64,000 nucleotides of DNA from a virus. The stretch is from the IMG/VR virus record IMGVR_UViG_3300045125_000085, positions 62,001 through 126,000 of that record; one strand, given 5' to 3'. The notes beneath the pieces were generated by a model that did no database searches, was not told where the DNA came from, and saw only the letters and a program-made list of their open reading frames with translations. Each line of letters begins with the position of its first letter. The first letter of the stretch is position 1. Positions 22,475 through 32,613 of the stretch are shown here, piece by piece. Both the position numbers and the translations under genes were made by a program.

Positions 22475-22868
22475 ATGACTACTGATACACTCTACGCAGA
22501 CGATGATGCGCTCATCCTGCAGCACACCAAAAACATACGCTTTAAAGATCGTCGATCACTTTACTAGCGAAAATGGCTCATTGCCGCGTAATCAAGGTGA
22601 ATGGGCTGCACTGCATCCAAGCCCTAGATGGCTTAGATCGTACTGTGTTTACTAAAGCTAAACTCAAGTCAGACGAACAAAACCAACAACAACGCCAGCA
22701 AGTACTCGACGTAGTCTGCTGTAGCTCCAGCGTACGGAAGTACAGGCATCGTTGCCACCTGTCCGTACGCAGGATTTACCCGATCTACCTACTGACTATA
22801 CAGTAGTACCTGTACCGGGTGAGACCGATATCGGCTTACATGACTTAAACTACATGAGCAGTTCATGA
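22475..22868 (+). CDS. Hypothetical protein on the plus strand, frame-broken
   Basis: ATG at 22475 (MTTDTLYADDDALILQHTKN) follows AGGAG. At least three breaks separate it from TYALKIVDHFTSENGSLP, ALDGLDRTVFTKAKLKSDEQ, NQQQRQQVLD and a C-terminal LPPVRTQDLPDLPTDYTVVP ending LNYMSSS at TGA 22868. About 131 residues. TACTATATAAG about 30 bases before the SD may be a promoter. It is an isolated plus-strand gene within a minus-strand block. Function unknown. Confidence 0.5.
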
Positions 22869-22894
22869 GTGCTCAAGAATAAATCTTAGCAGAG

Positions 22895-22918
22895 GTAGAC
22901 TCCTTAAGTGGAGTCTCC
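22895..22918. terminator. Short hairpin between convergent genes
   Basis: AGACTCC and GGAGTCT form a 7-bp stem with a 6-base loop. It overlaps the end of the minus-strand gene stopping at 22904 and lies 30 bases after the plus-strand stop at 22868. Confidence 0.5.
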
Positions 22919-23682
22919 CTTAGGCGTAGACTCAGGCTGTGGAAAACCATCGGCTTTTTCCATGACCGCCATCGTCTCTTCAAACGCTATTGAGAAATAG
23001 CGCACGGGTAATAATGTCAGCTGAATTAGCGGTCCTGCTATTTGCTCCATCGCTTCAAACGGTGACATCTTTAAAGCCTGTGACTCAGCTACCGCCGTAT
23101 CACTAGGGCGGTCCATTAAAGTACAGAGCAGGACCCATCAAAGTCACTTCAGGGCAAGTCGTCTTTTTCCACTGACCATTTAAGCTGTGGTGTTCTAACC
23201 ACTCTGGATAACGGTACAGGACTAAGACGCTACATTCTTTTGACCCAAGCGGGATTCAGCTGATCGTAGTCATAGCGAACGATCTGTATATCACAGACTT
23301 GCTTGACCGCACTAGCGACTGCACGCACTATGATTTCTTGCTCAGTATCCGTCAGCTCGTACGGATACATATTGATCATGATCTTAGGCGTGTATTGATA
23401 AGGTCCTTGTACGCCTTGCTTTAAGGTCTCGTGTACAAACTCTTTACATAACCGTACCATCGGTGTCAGTACACTATTCTTTAAAGTCTGTCTATCCCTA
23501 GAGCGATAAACTTTCTCAAAGAGCTCTTGATTGACAGGAAACTCATCGGTCCAGCGATCTAAGTAACCTTTGCGTAAGACAGTCTCAGCGGTTTCTGAAT
23601 CTATCAGAAATAAAGTCGCTAAACGTGTATCGAGCAGACAATCTAGCTCGATGCATAGTAAAGAAGTAAAGGTGTCAGACAT
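22904..23682 (-). CDS. Conserved giant-phage virion-type protein
   Basis: ATG at 23682 (MSDTFTSLLCIELDCLLDTR) with GAGG upstream; a longer in-frame ATG at 23715 lacks an SD. The first 450 bases give LTDTEQEIIVRAVASAVKQV and end near KRM; the next frame reads VLVLYRYPEWLEHHSLNGQW, KKTTCPEVTLMGPALYFNGP, and a third frame gives ALKMSPFEAMEQIAGPLIQL. The same block order ('LYxYPEWLExHS..G.WKKTTCPE') is, as I recall, one continuous protein in other giant phages, so I join them into about 259 residues despite the apparent stop near 23230. Function unknown. Confidence 0.62.
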
Positions 23683-23720
23683 ATCAGCCTCATGGTAATG
23701 ACAGTGACCCCACACATCAC

Positions 23721-23754
23721 AGGCCCCTGAGCAGTATCGACTGCTCAGGGGCCT
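23721..23754. terminator. Strong hairpin terminator
   Basis: AGGCCCCTGAGCAG and CTGCTCAGGGGCCT form a 14-bp perfect stem with a 6-base loop. It sits between the RNAP beta-C unit and the 22904-23682 gene. Neither strand has a long T tract after it. Confidence 0.6.
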
Positions 23755-23837
23755 TATGCGCTACAGGGTGTTAGAGAGATGCATTGCCTTTAAAAAGGTA
23801 CTGGACCGTCCGGGTGGATTCGACTCCTCCGGCATAA
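23754..23837 (+). tRNA. Possible tRNA-Leu (TAA), imperfect
   Basis: An 84-nt candidate in the gap between genes. Ends TTATGCG and GGCATAA pair at six of seven acceptor positions. TGCCT/AGGTA can form an anticodon stem around a TTAAAA loop (TTTAAAA if one base is missing, giving anticodon TAA). CTGG/CCGG forms a variable arm, as expected for a class II Leu tRNA. A TTCGA loop sits in a GGTGG/CCTCC stem with one mismatch and one extra base. The D arm is not convincing, so the call is weak. Confidence 0.33.
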
Positions 23838-23841
23838 TGAC

Positions 23842-24447
23842 TTAAAAGTCTTCTAGGTTAGCGCTACCGTGCCGATTGATCATGGCATTGAGCGCACGTC
23901 GCCCTTTTCGTATCACCGCCTCTATACTTAAATAGCTCAGTGACCGATTTGTCCAGACCCATAGCCGTCATTACTTGTAGCTCTGGGAAAGAGATCTTAG
24001 CACCACGTCTGGCTTCACCTGTGGGTTGGCCTGAGAGTATGTCTGAAGTCTTATCGGACTCTTGTACTGATAACTTCTTGACTAGCATCTGAGAGGCACG
24101 TCGTAACGGCATGTCGATCACCATGTACTTGACAGGTGTCAGATGGGTAGGGATGCCATCATGCTCACCTATCCATAGCCTCTGAAAGAAATCATGACCT
24201 AACTTTTTAGCGACTGCTATATTCCTCTCTAAAGTCGGTGAAGCTCCGAAGTTAGGCATCGTTAAAGTCAGGCACTTTTACCAGTCGCTAGATCATCGAT
24301 GAACTGTTTAAACTCAGCTTCACTGATTTTATCAAAGTAAGCTTTATACAACTCAGTCGTAGGTCCTTTCGGTACCATAGCTTCTAAGCATTGCAGGATA
24401 AACTGTTCAGTCTTTTGTCTAGCAGGAGATTTAGCTATGGTGCTCAT
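23842..24447 (-). CDS. RNA polymerase beta-like subunit, C-terminal fragment
   Basis: From ATG 24447 (MSTIAKSPARQKTEQFILQC) through a break near 24270 the product continues ASPTLERNIAVAKKLGHDFF, GEHDGIPTHLTPVKYMVIDM, SVQESDKTSDILSGQPTGEA, RRGAKISFPELQVMTAMGLD, KSVTELFKYRGGDTKR, and after a second break ends ALNAMINRHGSANLEDF. The block 'GEaRRGAKISFPELQVMTAMG...TELFKYRGGD' parallels the C-terminal clamp end of bacterial beta ('GGqRfGEMEVWALEAYGA...EmLtvKSDD'). About 201 residues, possibly equivalent to phiKZ gp149. Far from the other RNAP genes, as in phiKZ. Its start overlaps the upstream gene by 17 bases. Confidence 0.6.
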
Positions 24448-24809
24448 GGCCTAAAGCCTTCGGTAAACGATGCAAAGCAGCGAATGGCAGTACCGTATCG
24501 CCTACTAACTTTTGCCAGTCATTGATTTCACCTTGGTAGATCAAGCAATAACGCTCATTGATAGATACAGCAGGACACGCCATCAGTTGCAGGTTCCAAA
24601 ACTGATTCAGCATATGCCAGCTGCACCCGACTGTTCTTATCTCTGGCCTCGATGATGTAATGGCTAGTATCGTAGTTATTGACGACCTCGTCAGCTAGAC
24701 CTGCCTCTAGCAATCGGTCTCGCATCCAGCTCACCAGATCGACCTCCTCAGGGGTACGTGGAGCATGGTAGTCCTGTACTCCTTGAATATACTGCGCATT
24801 AGAAAGCAT
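24431..24809 (-). CDS. Hypothetical protein, about 125 aa
   Basis: ATG at 24809 (MLSNAQYIQGVQDYHAPRTP) reads to AYAESVL, breaks near 24600, and continues QFWNLQLMACPAVSINERYC, IYQGEINDWQKLVGDTVLPF and ends LPKALGHEHHS. It lies between the RecA-like gene and the RNAP beta-C gene on one strand and overlaps the latter's start, so co-translation is likely. No family recognised. Confidence 0.62.
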
Positions 24810-24852
24810 AAAGCTAAATCCTCACACTTAAAGAAACATAGAAAGAGCACGC

Positions 24853-26290
24853 CTAGCGCGCTCTCGGTAATTTATCATCGCCAGCCCAGTACGGTGAGTA
24901 CAGGCCCTTACGCATACGGAGTAAATCCATAGTGCTTAAAAATGGCACAGGGTGCTGATCATTATTGACAGTCCACCAGCCTCTAGTACTCAAGAGTACG
25001 TCCCAGTCCCAGCCGAGCTTAATCAAATCCTCAAATAATTGCTGAGGTGTGCACAGTATGTCTTCATCTTTTAAGTAGCGCCAGTAGTGATGCATCTGAG
25101 CCAGCTCTGCCGTGATATTCATGGCACGCCTTAATTTAGCATCTTGATTAAGCTTACTGCGGACACTCGGACGTGAGAGCTTGAGTGACGGATAGAGATC
25201 CAAACTATAATTGGAGTTACTGCCACTGATACCCGAAGCGATCGCACTGATCTTTCAGGTAATGAAACTCACTCAAGCTAGGTAATACGCCTTCAGTCTG
25301 ACTAACGATGAGGTTAAGTACAAAGCCCGTCATACCGGATTTACCACGCAGCTGCCGTAAGCTGACTTGATTTAAATCTAAGTCACCCGGCATCTGGTCG
25401 TCAGCAGTCGAGAGGATACTCAGGGCCTTTAGTGCTTTGATTCAGTAAAGGTGAGGCATTATACGCATGCCAGCAATTACTCATCAAAAAGAAAAACTGA
25501 TCAGTGACGCCTTTGATCTTATCACCATTCTTTAAATGCTGTAACTTCTTAACTGGTGCTTGTGGGATAGGACCGGTAGCGATATTCAGGTCTTTACCCA
25601 TATGAGCTGTCAGCAGCACATAATGCTGCGCTCTCGCAGCGTGTAGCAGGGATCTCCATCATGAACCTAGTCTTAGCTAAGCCTTGACGCATGTGGATCA
25701 CATTGCCACCACTATCACCTAACAGATTATCTTCTTGGATCTTAGCGATATTCTCAGTTTCAAACAAAGTAAAACTGTCAATGCTAGTATAGGTAGGTAC
25801 GAGTATTTCAAACAGCTTACCATTCTTAGCAAGAAACGGAGTAGGGACTGTGAGCTTCTTAGCGTTATCGCGCTTATCCCTAAGAAATTGTTTTAAGATC
25901 TCGTACCAAGGATCAGCATAGTATTGCGTCTTATCGCTCAGTAGCCAGGTACCTTCTTCGACTATGTCTTTATCTTTAAAGCTCTCGAACTTCTGTGAGA
26001 TACGCAGCCATGCGTGACGGCTGACGATTTAACTCTGTATCGTACGTCGTCCCTGAGGTCTCAGTGCTACAGGCGATCCTATCCATAGCTGATAGCATCA
26101 TGTAATCCATCACAGTAGATTTGAAGTTATTGCCGATACCGACGACTCCCGTCAGTAAGCTGAGTCCGCCATTGATGATGCTTTCACCGTGGATACCGAG
26201 GACACTGTGGCCGGTCGGGATATCGAGTCCTGCGCCGACATTGATCATGACTTTGTATTCAGGGGCGGGATCGAATTTTGGTCGTAACAT
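24853..26290 (-). CDS. RecA/UvsX-like recombinase or DnaB-type P-loop ATPase
   Basis: ATG at 26290 (MLRPKFDPAPEYKVMINVGA) follows GGAG at eight bases. A Walker A-like GVVGIGNNFKST appears near residue 50, followed by DYMMLSAMD and TETSGTTYD, in the style of RecA-fold ATPases. Segments continue across breaks near 26015, 25625, 25400 and 25240: LLSDKTQYYADPWYEILKQF, FLAKNGKLFEILVPTYTSID, IHMRQGLAKTRFMMEIPAT, MSNCWHAYNASPLLNQSTKG, ending YSPYWAGDDKLPRAR. About 479 residues. phiKZ has a RecA-like protein (gp152) in a comparable place. The Lys of Walker A is preceded by Asn-Phe (GNNFKST), as in some UvsX-like phage proteins. Recombination or replication role inferred. Confidence 0.7.
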
Positions 26291-26435
26291 AAATATGCTC
26301 CGTCGAGTGAGTATGGGGGTCACACTATCAGTCTCCACCCAGACTATTTTATATGTGTATGCCTGAGGCGGCGTTTAATGCTATGATTACTCTGGCCGCT
26401 TAGGTCATCGTCTTTACACGGCACACGAGGTCCGT

Positions 26436-27448
26436 ATGAAACCTACTTTATTTTCGGCCGATTCGGTGTCGGTGTCGCTGGAAACCCAGATGGCACAGCT
26501 CGCCTTAGAGGCACAGTTTATGCAGAATGTGACGGATCTGTTCCGGAACATAGTCCCGTCTTTTAAAGCTAGATTGCAGCAGCTGCATCAGCAGCTCACT
26601 GGTTTTACTCAGAAAGATGCAGCGCAAGATCTCATAGCTAACTATGACAATAAGATGGCTTATGCCCATCGCTTCGATAAACGTACTCAGACGGCTTTAG
26701 ATAATGCCAAGCACTTAGATCTACTGATCTTTGGCGAACACATCATCACTATCCCTGAGAACTTCAAAGGCAGCCTGCCCGTATACACGACTACCTCTGA
26801 GACAGACTGTTAGAGACTGGCTTACGGCATCAGTCTTTACTCGATACTTTCAATCAGCAACTCTCAGCTTTCATTAACAACCCAGAGCAACGCAGCTCCG
26901 TCACTGGTAATGTGAGCTTCGCTGAATCGAGTAATCAAAGCGCCGTCTTAAAGGAATACCGTGAGCAGTCTACTAAGACTTTAAAGACTTTCTTCGGTAA
27001 GGATACTGGCATCTCTAAAGCACCTTTGAAAAATGTCCTAGAGCGTTTCGCTGATTTAGAAGCACTCATCGTGCAGATGCAGATGATGGCTCACTTCTTA
27101 GATGTGAAAATACTCCACAGCTATCAAGAAAAGATCCAGCAGATGATCCAGCTACTCGACATCATCATGGATCAGTACCGTAAAGGTACGGTCACTACTG
27201 TCTCGCCTAAAGTCGCTATGACTCTTTCGCAAAATGTCTACGATGTCGCTCAGTATGTAGAGTTCGTAGCACTACTCCAGTATGACGGTAGAGTCTGCTT
27301 AAACGTCGTCGATAGGATCATAGAAGGTCTAGCTAAACCCGATGAATGGAAAGCAGCTAATCCACGACAAGGCTTTGATGAACCTAAGCAATCTAAATGG
27401 TTCGTAGGCTTACAGAATCTCTGGCAGTACGTCCACCAGGGCGCATGA
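26436..27448 (+). CDS. Virion structural protein (phiKZ gp153-position)
   Basis: ATG at 26436 (MKPTLFSADSVSVSLETQMA) to TGA 27448, with one break near 26810. Predicted almost entirely helical: FKARLQQLHQQLTGFTQKDA, VLERFADLEALIVQMQMMAH, ILHSYQEKIQQMIQLLDIIM, ending GLQNLWQYVHQGA. About 337 residues. The gene is divergent from the RecA-like gene and followed by its own terminator. In phiKZ a virion protein follows the RecA-like gene; I use that only as context and recognise no domain. Confidence 0.65.
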
Positions 27449-27470
27449 TCGTATACTTAGTCGGCATAAA

Positions 27471-27514
27471 GACACTGTGAGTCTACTCTAGCTTTTGAGC
27501 AGACTCACAGTGTG
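27471..27514. terminator. Hairpin terminator
   Basis: ACACTGTGAGTCT and AGACTCACAGTGT make a 13-bp stem, extended inward by ACTC/GAGC with a small mismatch. It lies 23 bases after the stop at 27448 and before the convergent stop at 27538. Confidence 0.8.
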
Positions 27515-27537
27515 ATAGGGGCATGTATGCTATCGTC

Positions 27538-27976
27538 TTATCCAGCTAGCGGACTAGCTGTTTTTTGATCTAAGATACTACGATAGAGTACTTGTAGATC
27601 ACCGGCTACTTCATCAGTAGATCCATAGACCATGTAGTCAGGCGCGCTCTTAATCAGGTTCCTCGCTAAATTATAAAAGTCAGGCGGACCATCAGTCTGG
27701 CTGACAGTAACAGGCAACCTGCCGCCACATCCATTGGTACTTGACTAAAGGAAACTCAATAGCTGCAGGATCGTGAGCTAAATTGAGTACTTCGTTGACT
27801 TGCTCTAAAGCAGTTTTATCAGGCTCTTTCATCCAATCCAAGACACCTAACGTCGAAGCAATAAAGATCAACCTCTTAAAGCGTTTAGGTAAGTAACTGT
27901 GTAAAGCTTGGCTTAACCATTGCTTCCAACGTGGTAGCGGTTGATTATAATCAATGGGCTCGACTAAGACATTCAT
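27538..27976 (-). CDS. Hypothetical protein, about 146 aa
   Basis: ATG at 27976 (MNVLVEPIDYNQPLPRWKQW) through YLPKRFKRLIFIASTLGVLD and KTALEQVNEVLNLAHDPAAI; one break near 27710 leads to DFYNLARNLIKSAPDYMVYG and the end ILDQKTASPLAG. Helical and soluble-looking. It is the last gene of a minus-strand run and ends 24 bases from the terminator at 27471-27514. No family recognised. Confidence 0.62.
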
Positions 27977-28114
27977 GACTGAGACCTCAGGTAGAAGAAA
28001 GACAGCGATATCGCATAAAGGCTGTAACAGCGACGATACCGGCGTAGGATGAAAGACTGTAGGAGTCCTTTTTTGCTAAGAAAGTATCCGCATAGTCATA
28101 AGACACTACAGTCT

Positions 28115-29031
28115 TTAAGACTCTTCGGTCGGTAGTATATTACGGTTTGCAAAAAAGTTCGACCAGATGCCGACCCCTGACAGGGTTTCGATAACGCAAG
28201 CGTACCGAAGGCTGTAGGGTGATTCAAACCACGTCAACAGCGTGACCTTCGGTTCGAGCGTTTCCAAGTTCTTAAGATGATTACGCGATGGTAGATCCGC
28301 ACCTAGTAATAGAGGGATCTGGATCGAGAGTGACTTTATAGCTGTCTGGATAGCTATGGTCACAGAGACATCACGATGACCGACTGCATAGTCTGATTTT
28401 AAAGTCATCGTGGCCGGTTTCGATTTCGTCGCAGGGACAGGTGTGTAAAACACCTCAGTCAGATCATGGCATTGTAAGCCGGTCGCAGTCACTGCATCCT
28501 GTAGCTCAGGGTTAGCAGCTATAGCCAAATAACGATCTAACAATTCGTCTAAAGAGCCGAAGTTTTCGATCGCACGCAAGGACAGACCGCCGAGCCTTAG
28601 CTCGATGGTGAGTGGTTCGTCATCAACGAGTTGATACCGAGAGATCCGCGATTATTATTCAGTAAGGCATATTTGCCATGCTCTTCAATATAGTGATGGA
28701 CATCGCGGTTATAGAGTTTATCCAGCCGCATGAGCATGACTGTATTGACGCTTTGCGATACATCGTACTGATACTGGCGTACAGCCTCGATCACGGGATC
28801 GAGTACTTTCAGTCTTACTATAGAGTAAGCTGCTTCCGGACTCTTACTACCTATGTACTGATCATCTACCTTAACACCGGGTTCAGCTATATAGTAGTGG
28901 CCTAAAGTGTTATGGTTAGGGTTAGAGTTGAAGTAGAGACGCTTGAAGGCTATCATGGGATGACGCGGGATTTCATGCTTTCCAGTAACTCTTCTCAGCT
29001 CTGACTTTACACTTGGAGACATAGTAGGCAT
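28115..29031 (-). CDS. Virion structural-type protein, about 305 aa
   Basis: ATG at 29031 (MPTMSPSVKSELRRVTGKHE); an internal ATG three codons later is also possible. Segments: IAFKRLYFNSNPNHNTLGHY, PEAAYSIVRLKVLDPVIEAV, then across a break near 28600 DEPLTIELRLGGLSLRAIEN, YAVGHRDVSVTIAIQTAIKS, and ending NFFANRNILPTEES. The joined beta-rich C-terminal half looks like a virion or baseplate component. Its start is three bases from the RNase H stop, so the two are probably co-transcribed. No family recognised. Between 27977 and 28114 I see no gene. Confidence 0.62.
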
Positions 29032-29033
29032 CT

Positions 29034-29614
29034 CTAAGCATAGAGTACGCCTATCACCGAGAGTTTATGTGCGAGCTCGTTACCTAGTATCCCTGCATGC
29101 CCTCGTATCCATTCTACGTGTAAATGGACTCCATTGTCCTTTAAGGTCGTCATAGCCGCCAAGATAGCTAACCAAGTCTCTTGATTAGAGACAGGACTGC
29201 CATCTTGCTTACGCCAATTAGATCGTATCCAGATCGGCAACCAATCCATTACGCCACGGCGTAAGTACTCGCTGTCGGTATAGACTTTGACGTTGCGGAC
29301 ATTATCGAAGTTGATATGAGTGAGGGCGTAAAGTAATGCATCGATCTCAGCGGCATTATTAGTGACACTGTGCTCATCGGCACCATAGAGATCGTAGTAC
29401 CTCTTAAAGTCTTGACTGGTTTATGGACTTGAGTCAACTTATCCGTAGCGATATATCCGGACTCAGTCGTCACATAGCGTCCTGACAATACTTTACTGCC
29501 GTCGTAGTGAGTCGTATAGCGATATCCATGAGCACCCCAGCCAGTCTTACCTGGATTCGGACGTGCAGCACCATCGGTATAGAGGACTATCCCCTCATAT
29601 TGCGTCGTAGACAT
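29034..29614 (-). CDS. rnhA: Ribonuclease HI
   Basis: Cleaves RNA in RNA-DNA hybrids, for primer removal in phage replication. From ATG 29614 (MSTTQYEGIVLYTDGAARPN) the first catalytic Asp lies in YTDGAARPNPGKTGWGAHGY; a break near 29400 leads to SVTNNAAEIDALLYALTHIN (Glu), then VKVYTDSEYLRRGVMDWLPI (Asp) after another frame change, and HVEWIRGHAGILGNELAHKL. The fourth acidic residue, usual in 'GNexADeLA', is His here (GCACAT), which may be a base error. About 193 residues. An in-frame ATG at 29626 and a further 48-codon upstream extension to 29770 are possible but lack an SD. phiKZ also has an RNase H in this neighbourhood. Confidence 0.88.
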
Positions 29615-29812
29615 TCTATTCCCCATTCTTGTTGTTACGGCTAGTATCGTGTAATGATCTTTTTTACATGAGCCTATCAGCACAGCATCCGCTCCGTCAA
29701 TCCAGCTTGCATCTCTGTAATCTGATAGCAAAAAAAGAATGTTCCCTGTGCACTCCAATTTGCACAACATAATATAAAGCCAAGAACAAATATAGGCCGT
29801 GTGAGCATAGGT

Positions 29813-30128
29813 TCATTTAACCGATTCTGAAGTAGCTGGTTCGTTGCTGCAGCGATTGACTGTAGTCTCTAACTCGTATATCTTACTTTTGCTGTAAGAC
29901 TGACTGGTTTTGTAACAGCTCGTAGTTTTGCTGCAGTTGTACGTACTTATAACTGACATGCAGTAAAGCACGTCCAGTCATGACGAGCACTAGTACTAAG
30001 ACTACCGTAATGAAGACCTGGATCCAACGTATAGCGTTAAACTGTGGGCTATAGAAATCGAGCTCTGCCTTTTTATTGATGATCAGCTCGGTGATAAAAG
30101 GTATGATTAGTTTGATTAACTTAAGCAC
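29813..30128 (-). CDS. Small membrane protein with C-terminal coiled coil
   Basis: GTG start at 30128, with GAGG five bases before (MLKLIKLIIPFITELIINKK). A membrane helix FITVVLVLVLVMTGRALL lies near residues 39-56, followed by a coiled-coil tail (YKYVQLQQNYELLQNQ). One missing base in the AAAAGTAA region near 29885 gives a longer C-terminus, SKIYELETTVNRCSNEPATS ending SVK at TGA 29813, about 105 residues. The topology is similar to inner-membrane spanins, but no partner gene is visible, so I leave the function open. Confidence 0.6.
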
Positions 30129-30176
30129 GACACCTCACTAATAGTATCCTACACGATTTCGTAAAAGAGAGCTCTT

Positions 30177-30851
30177 ATGTATATTTTAAAAGGATTCGTG
30201 ACGATCCAGGACTTTATCAGCAATGATCCAGGAGTCGTATCCTCAGTAGGCGAGATCAGTACCTGGTCTTTGACTTACACTAAATCGCCTAGTGAGATAT
30301 ATACTCCCAGGCATACCTGGCTATAGGCTAGTCAGTATGCTCAGTAAGGATACGAGCACTGGTGCTATCCCAGTACCTACTAATATAGTCAATGATGTCT
30401 TATCTGTAGTGCGTAGTATCGTCACCTATGCTCAGACTCACTTTATGCCGTATACGCTGAGTGATTTTAGAGATACGATCATGGCTAACTATAGGACGCA
30501 GATATCTCTCAGTTTAAGATGGGGCCTTTAGTCGATCATGGCGAGATCGCTCTACCTGAGTACATCGAGTGGATCAGCTCTACTGTAGCAGGAGCTAAGA
30601 TACGGATATGGTTAGCGGATACAGCTTTCTACAGCAGTATGATGAGTGCTGAGATAGAAGTCATAGCACCTGTGACTAATTTAGACGATCTGTTCGCTAA
30701 TCCAGCTACTGCGTATAAAGCCTTAGCTGAATGGCCTATAGATGCACTGATTAAGAAAGCTCAAGTCGTCAAAGCGAGTCATCCAGAGACATTGACGCGT
30801 ATACTCTCCTCATCCGTACATCTTTACGGATATAGATACGCCGCTCTATGA
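30177..30851 (+). CDS. Virion structural protein
   Basis: ATG at 30177 (MYILKGFVTIQDFISNDPGV) follows AGAGAG. Breaks near 30300 and 30520 join SSVGEISTWSLTYTKSPSE, LVSMLSKDTSTGAIPVPTNI, THFMPYTLSDFRDTIMANYR, LPEYIEWISSTVAGAKIRIW and SSSVHLYGYRYAAL. About 224 residues. First of three plus-strand genes with overlapping or close starts; the stop overlaps the next ATG (CTATGA). The set resembles tail or baseplate genes, but I recognise no domain. Confidence 0.65.
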
Positions 30852-31477
30852 CTATCCACTGGCCGTTATTGATTTACGGTCAGGCGGGTGATACTATCGA
30901 CGCTATGAAAGAAGCCGTCAATCAGTATGCATTAAATCACTCCACTCATACTCACGATCAGCGGGCACTACGCTCGCCTGAGCTATTTAAGCGGACTGAG
31001 TTCATGATTTTGCCTAGATGGGATAAGTACAGTATCCCTGATCTAGCCGTAGAGACGGGACTCCATAGCAGCTTAGCTGATCCTTTTGAAGCCGTCAACT
31101 TCGCTCAGCGTGAACTGACCTTCTATCCTAGAGAGTGGATACCTCAGCATCTGACATTTGCACCGCACTTCTATAAGTCATTGATGCTAGTAATAGTCGA
31201 TGGTCCTGATAACTTAGCCACTAAAGAACGCTTTAGTGCTTTGTTTCCGACTATCTGCCTATCGCTACTACATCTTTAGACTTTAATCGCATGCAGAAAA
31301 ATACTAGGGACTGGTCATTAAAGCTACACGAGATGATCCTCATCTGTAGAAACTATAGACGAGTATACCGTAGTGCCTGAGCAGTATCGTAAACTCCATC
31401 GTGATAATAAACTTTACCTGGCTTACCTCTATCAGGGTGTCAACTACCTGGTCGCTGCGAAGTCGAACTACCGATAA
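30848..31477 (+). CDS. Virion structural protein
   Basis: ATG at 30848 overlaps the previous TGA. MTIHWPLLIYGQAGDTIDAM, NHSTHTHDQRALRSPELFKR, REWIPQHLTFAPHFYKSLML and LATKERFSALFPT precede a break near 31255; the next frames give TTSLDFNRMQKNTRDWSLKL, ETIDEYTVVPEQYRKLHRDN and LYQGVNYLVAAKSNYR, ending at TAA 31477. About 209 residues. Translationally coupled to its neighbours; function unknown. Confidence 0.62.
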
Positions 31478-31487
31478 GAGGGCGTCA

Positions 31488-32232
31488 GTGGCCGAGTACA
31501 TCATCCCCACGATCGGGAGTCAAGGGTATTACCAGATCGCTACTCCATTCGATCGTCTCGTAGCACCTAGTATCAGGTATACCTGTCAAGCAGTACGTAC
31601 ACTCAAGCATTATCTAGCTGAAGGTCAAGATCCGTTTACCTTGTTCTATAGCCCTAATGGCTTAACCCGAGCTGATTTCGATGCTGACTTCTTAGAGAAC
31701 ATGAGCATCGTCGGCTTACAAGCAGAGACGGGTCCTCTGATCTACGTACCGGCACGCTACATCCTGACGTATCCATTACTGGATGGAGTAGCCTATAGGG
31801 AGATGATGCTCGGTGTCGCATTAGGCAGCGTCCCTGAGGCTTTAGATCTATCTGCTATCAGTACCCGTATCAGTAATGTAGTCCAAGAGAGTCTAGGCAT
31901 AGCTCCAGTCATCACGCCAGTACAGATATCAGCTACGGCTATCGTCAGTACTGAGACCGATGCTAGATTAGTAGCTGCTAGACAGGCTCTGATCAGTATG
32001 CAGATGTCAGATAGCACTAGGAGTGACATGTCTACAGTCTATCATCGATCAGCAAGCCCAAGTCATAGCTGAGTTAGAAAAGTACATCATCAGGCACTAT
32101 GTGAGAGATACTACCTTTAATGCGGAAGGTGGTTATTACTATGGTAGTAAACCTAAGAGCCGGTATATGAAACAAATGCCTGAAGCTTTACCACCTGAAG
32201 TCATGTTTAAGCTCAGACTTAAACACTCTTAA
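31488..32232 (+). CDS. Virion structural protein, GTG start
   Basis: GTG at 31488 with AAGAGG upstream: VAEYIIPTIGSQGYYQIATP, YTCQAVRTLKHYLAEGQDPF, ADFDADFLENMSIVGLQAET, LGVALGSVPEALDLSAISTR. A break near 32030 joins RLVAARQALISMQMSDST to LQSIIDQQAQVIAELEKYII and YYYGSKPKSRYMKQMPEALP, ending MFKLRLKHS. About 248 residues, ending in a coiled-coil-like region. Third gene of the plus-strand structural group. Confidence 0.65.
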
Positions 32233-32256
32233 TAACGCCATCACTAATAGAGAGAT

Positions 32257-32610
32257 ATGGTAATGATCGCTGATGAGTTTATCGCTAAAATGGCCCATGA
32301 GGTCAATCGTACGTATTGTGCGATGCTAGGAGACGATAGCCAAGTCAGCTGGGAAGATGCACCTGAATGGCAGAGGACTAGTGCTATCAACGGTGTGACT
32401 TTTCATAGAGCGAATCCAGATGCTAGAGCTGAAGATAGCCATGCGAATTGGTTGAAAGAGAAGTTAGCGGATGGCTGGCAGTACGGGCCTGTCAAGGACG
32501 TAGAGAAGAAAGAACATCCGTGCTGTGTAGAGTATCATGAGTTACCTGTTGAACAGCAGATCAAGGATAGTCTGTTTAAATCAGTCGTCACGGCTTTGCT
32601 AACGCACTGA
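32257..32610 (+). CDS. RyR-domain protein
   Basis: Intact 117-residue ORF (MVMIADEFIAKMAHEVNRTY; the ATG two codons downstream is an alternative start). WEDAPEWQRTSAINGVTFHR, DGWQYGPVKDVEKKEHPCCV and EYHELPVEQQIKDSLFKSVV reproduce the ryanodine-receptor (RyR) domain pattern 'W..lp...r.s...', 'GW.yG...d...K.HPc..pY.eLp..qK.kD'. Such small RyR proteins occur in bacteria and giant phages with unknown function, perhaps nucleotide-ligand binding. It follows the structural genes at 24 bp and is closed by a hairpin. Confidence 0.82.
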   Translation: MVMIADEFIAKMAHEVNRTYCAMLGDDSQVSWEDAPEWQRTSAINGVTFHRANPDARAEDSHANWLKEKLADGWQYGPVKDVEKKEHPCCVEYHELPVEQQIKDSLFKSVVTALLTH

Positions 32611-32613
32611 GCG

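Noticed and set aside
28170-28260. tRNA-like stretch with GATTCAAACC
   Set aside because: It lies inside a continuous structural gene and has no acceptor pairing.
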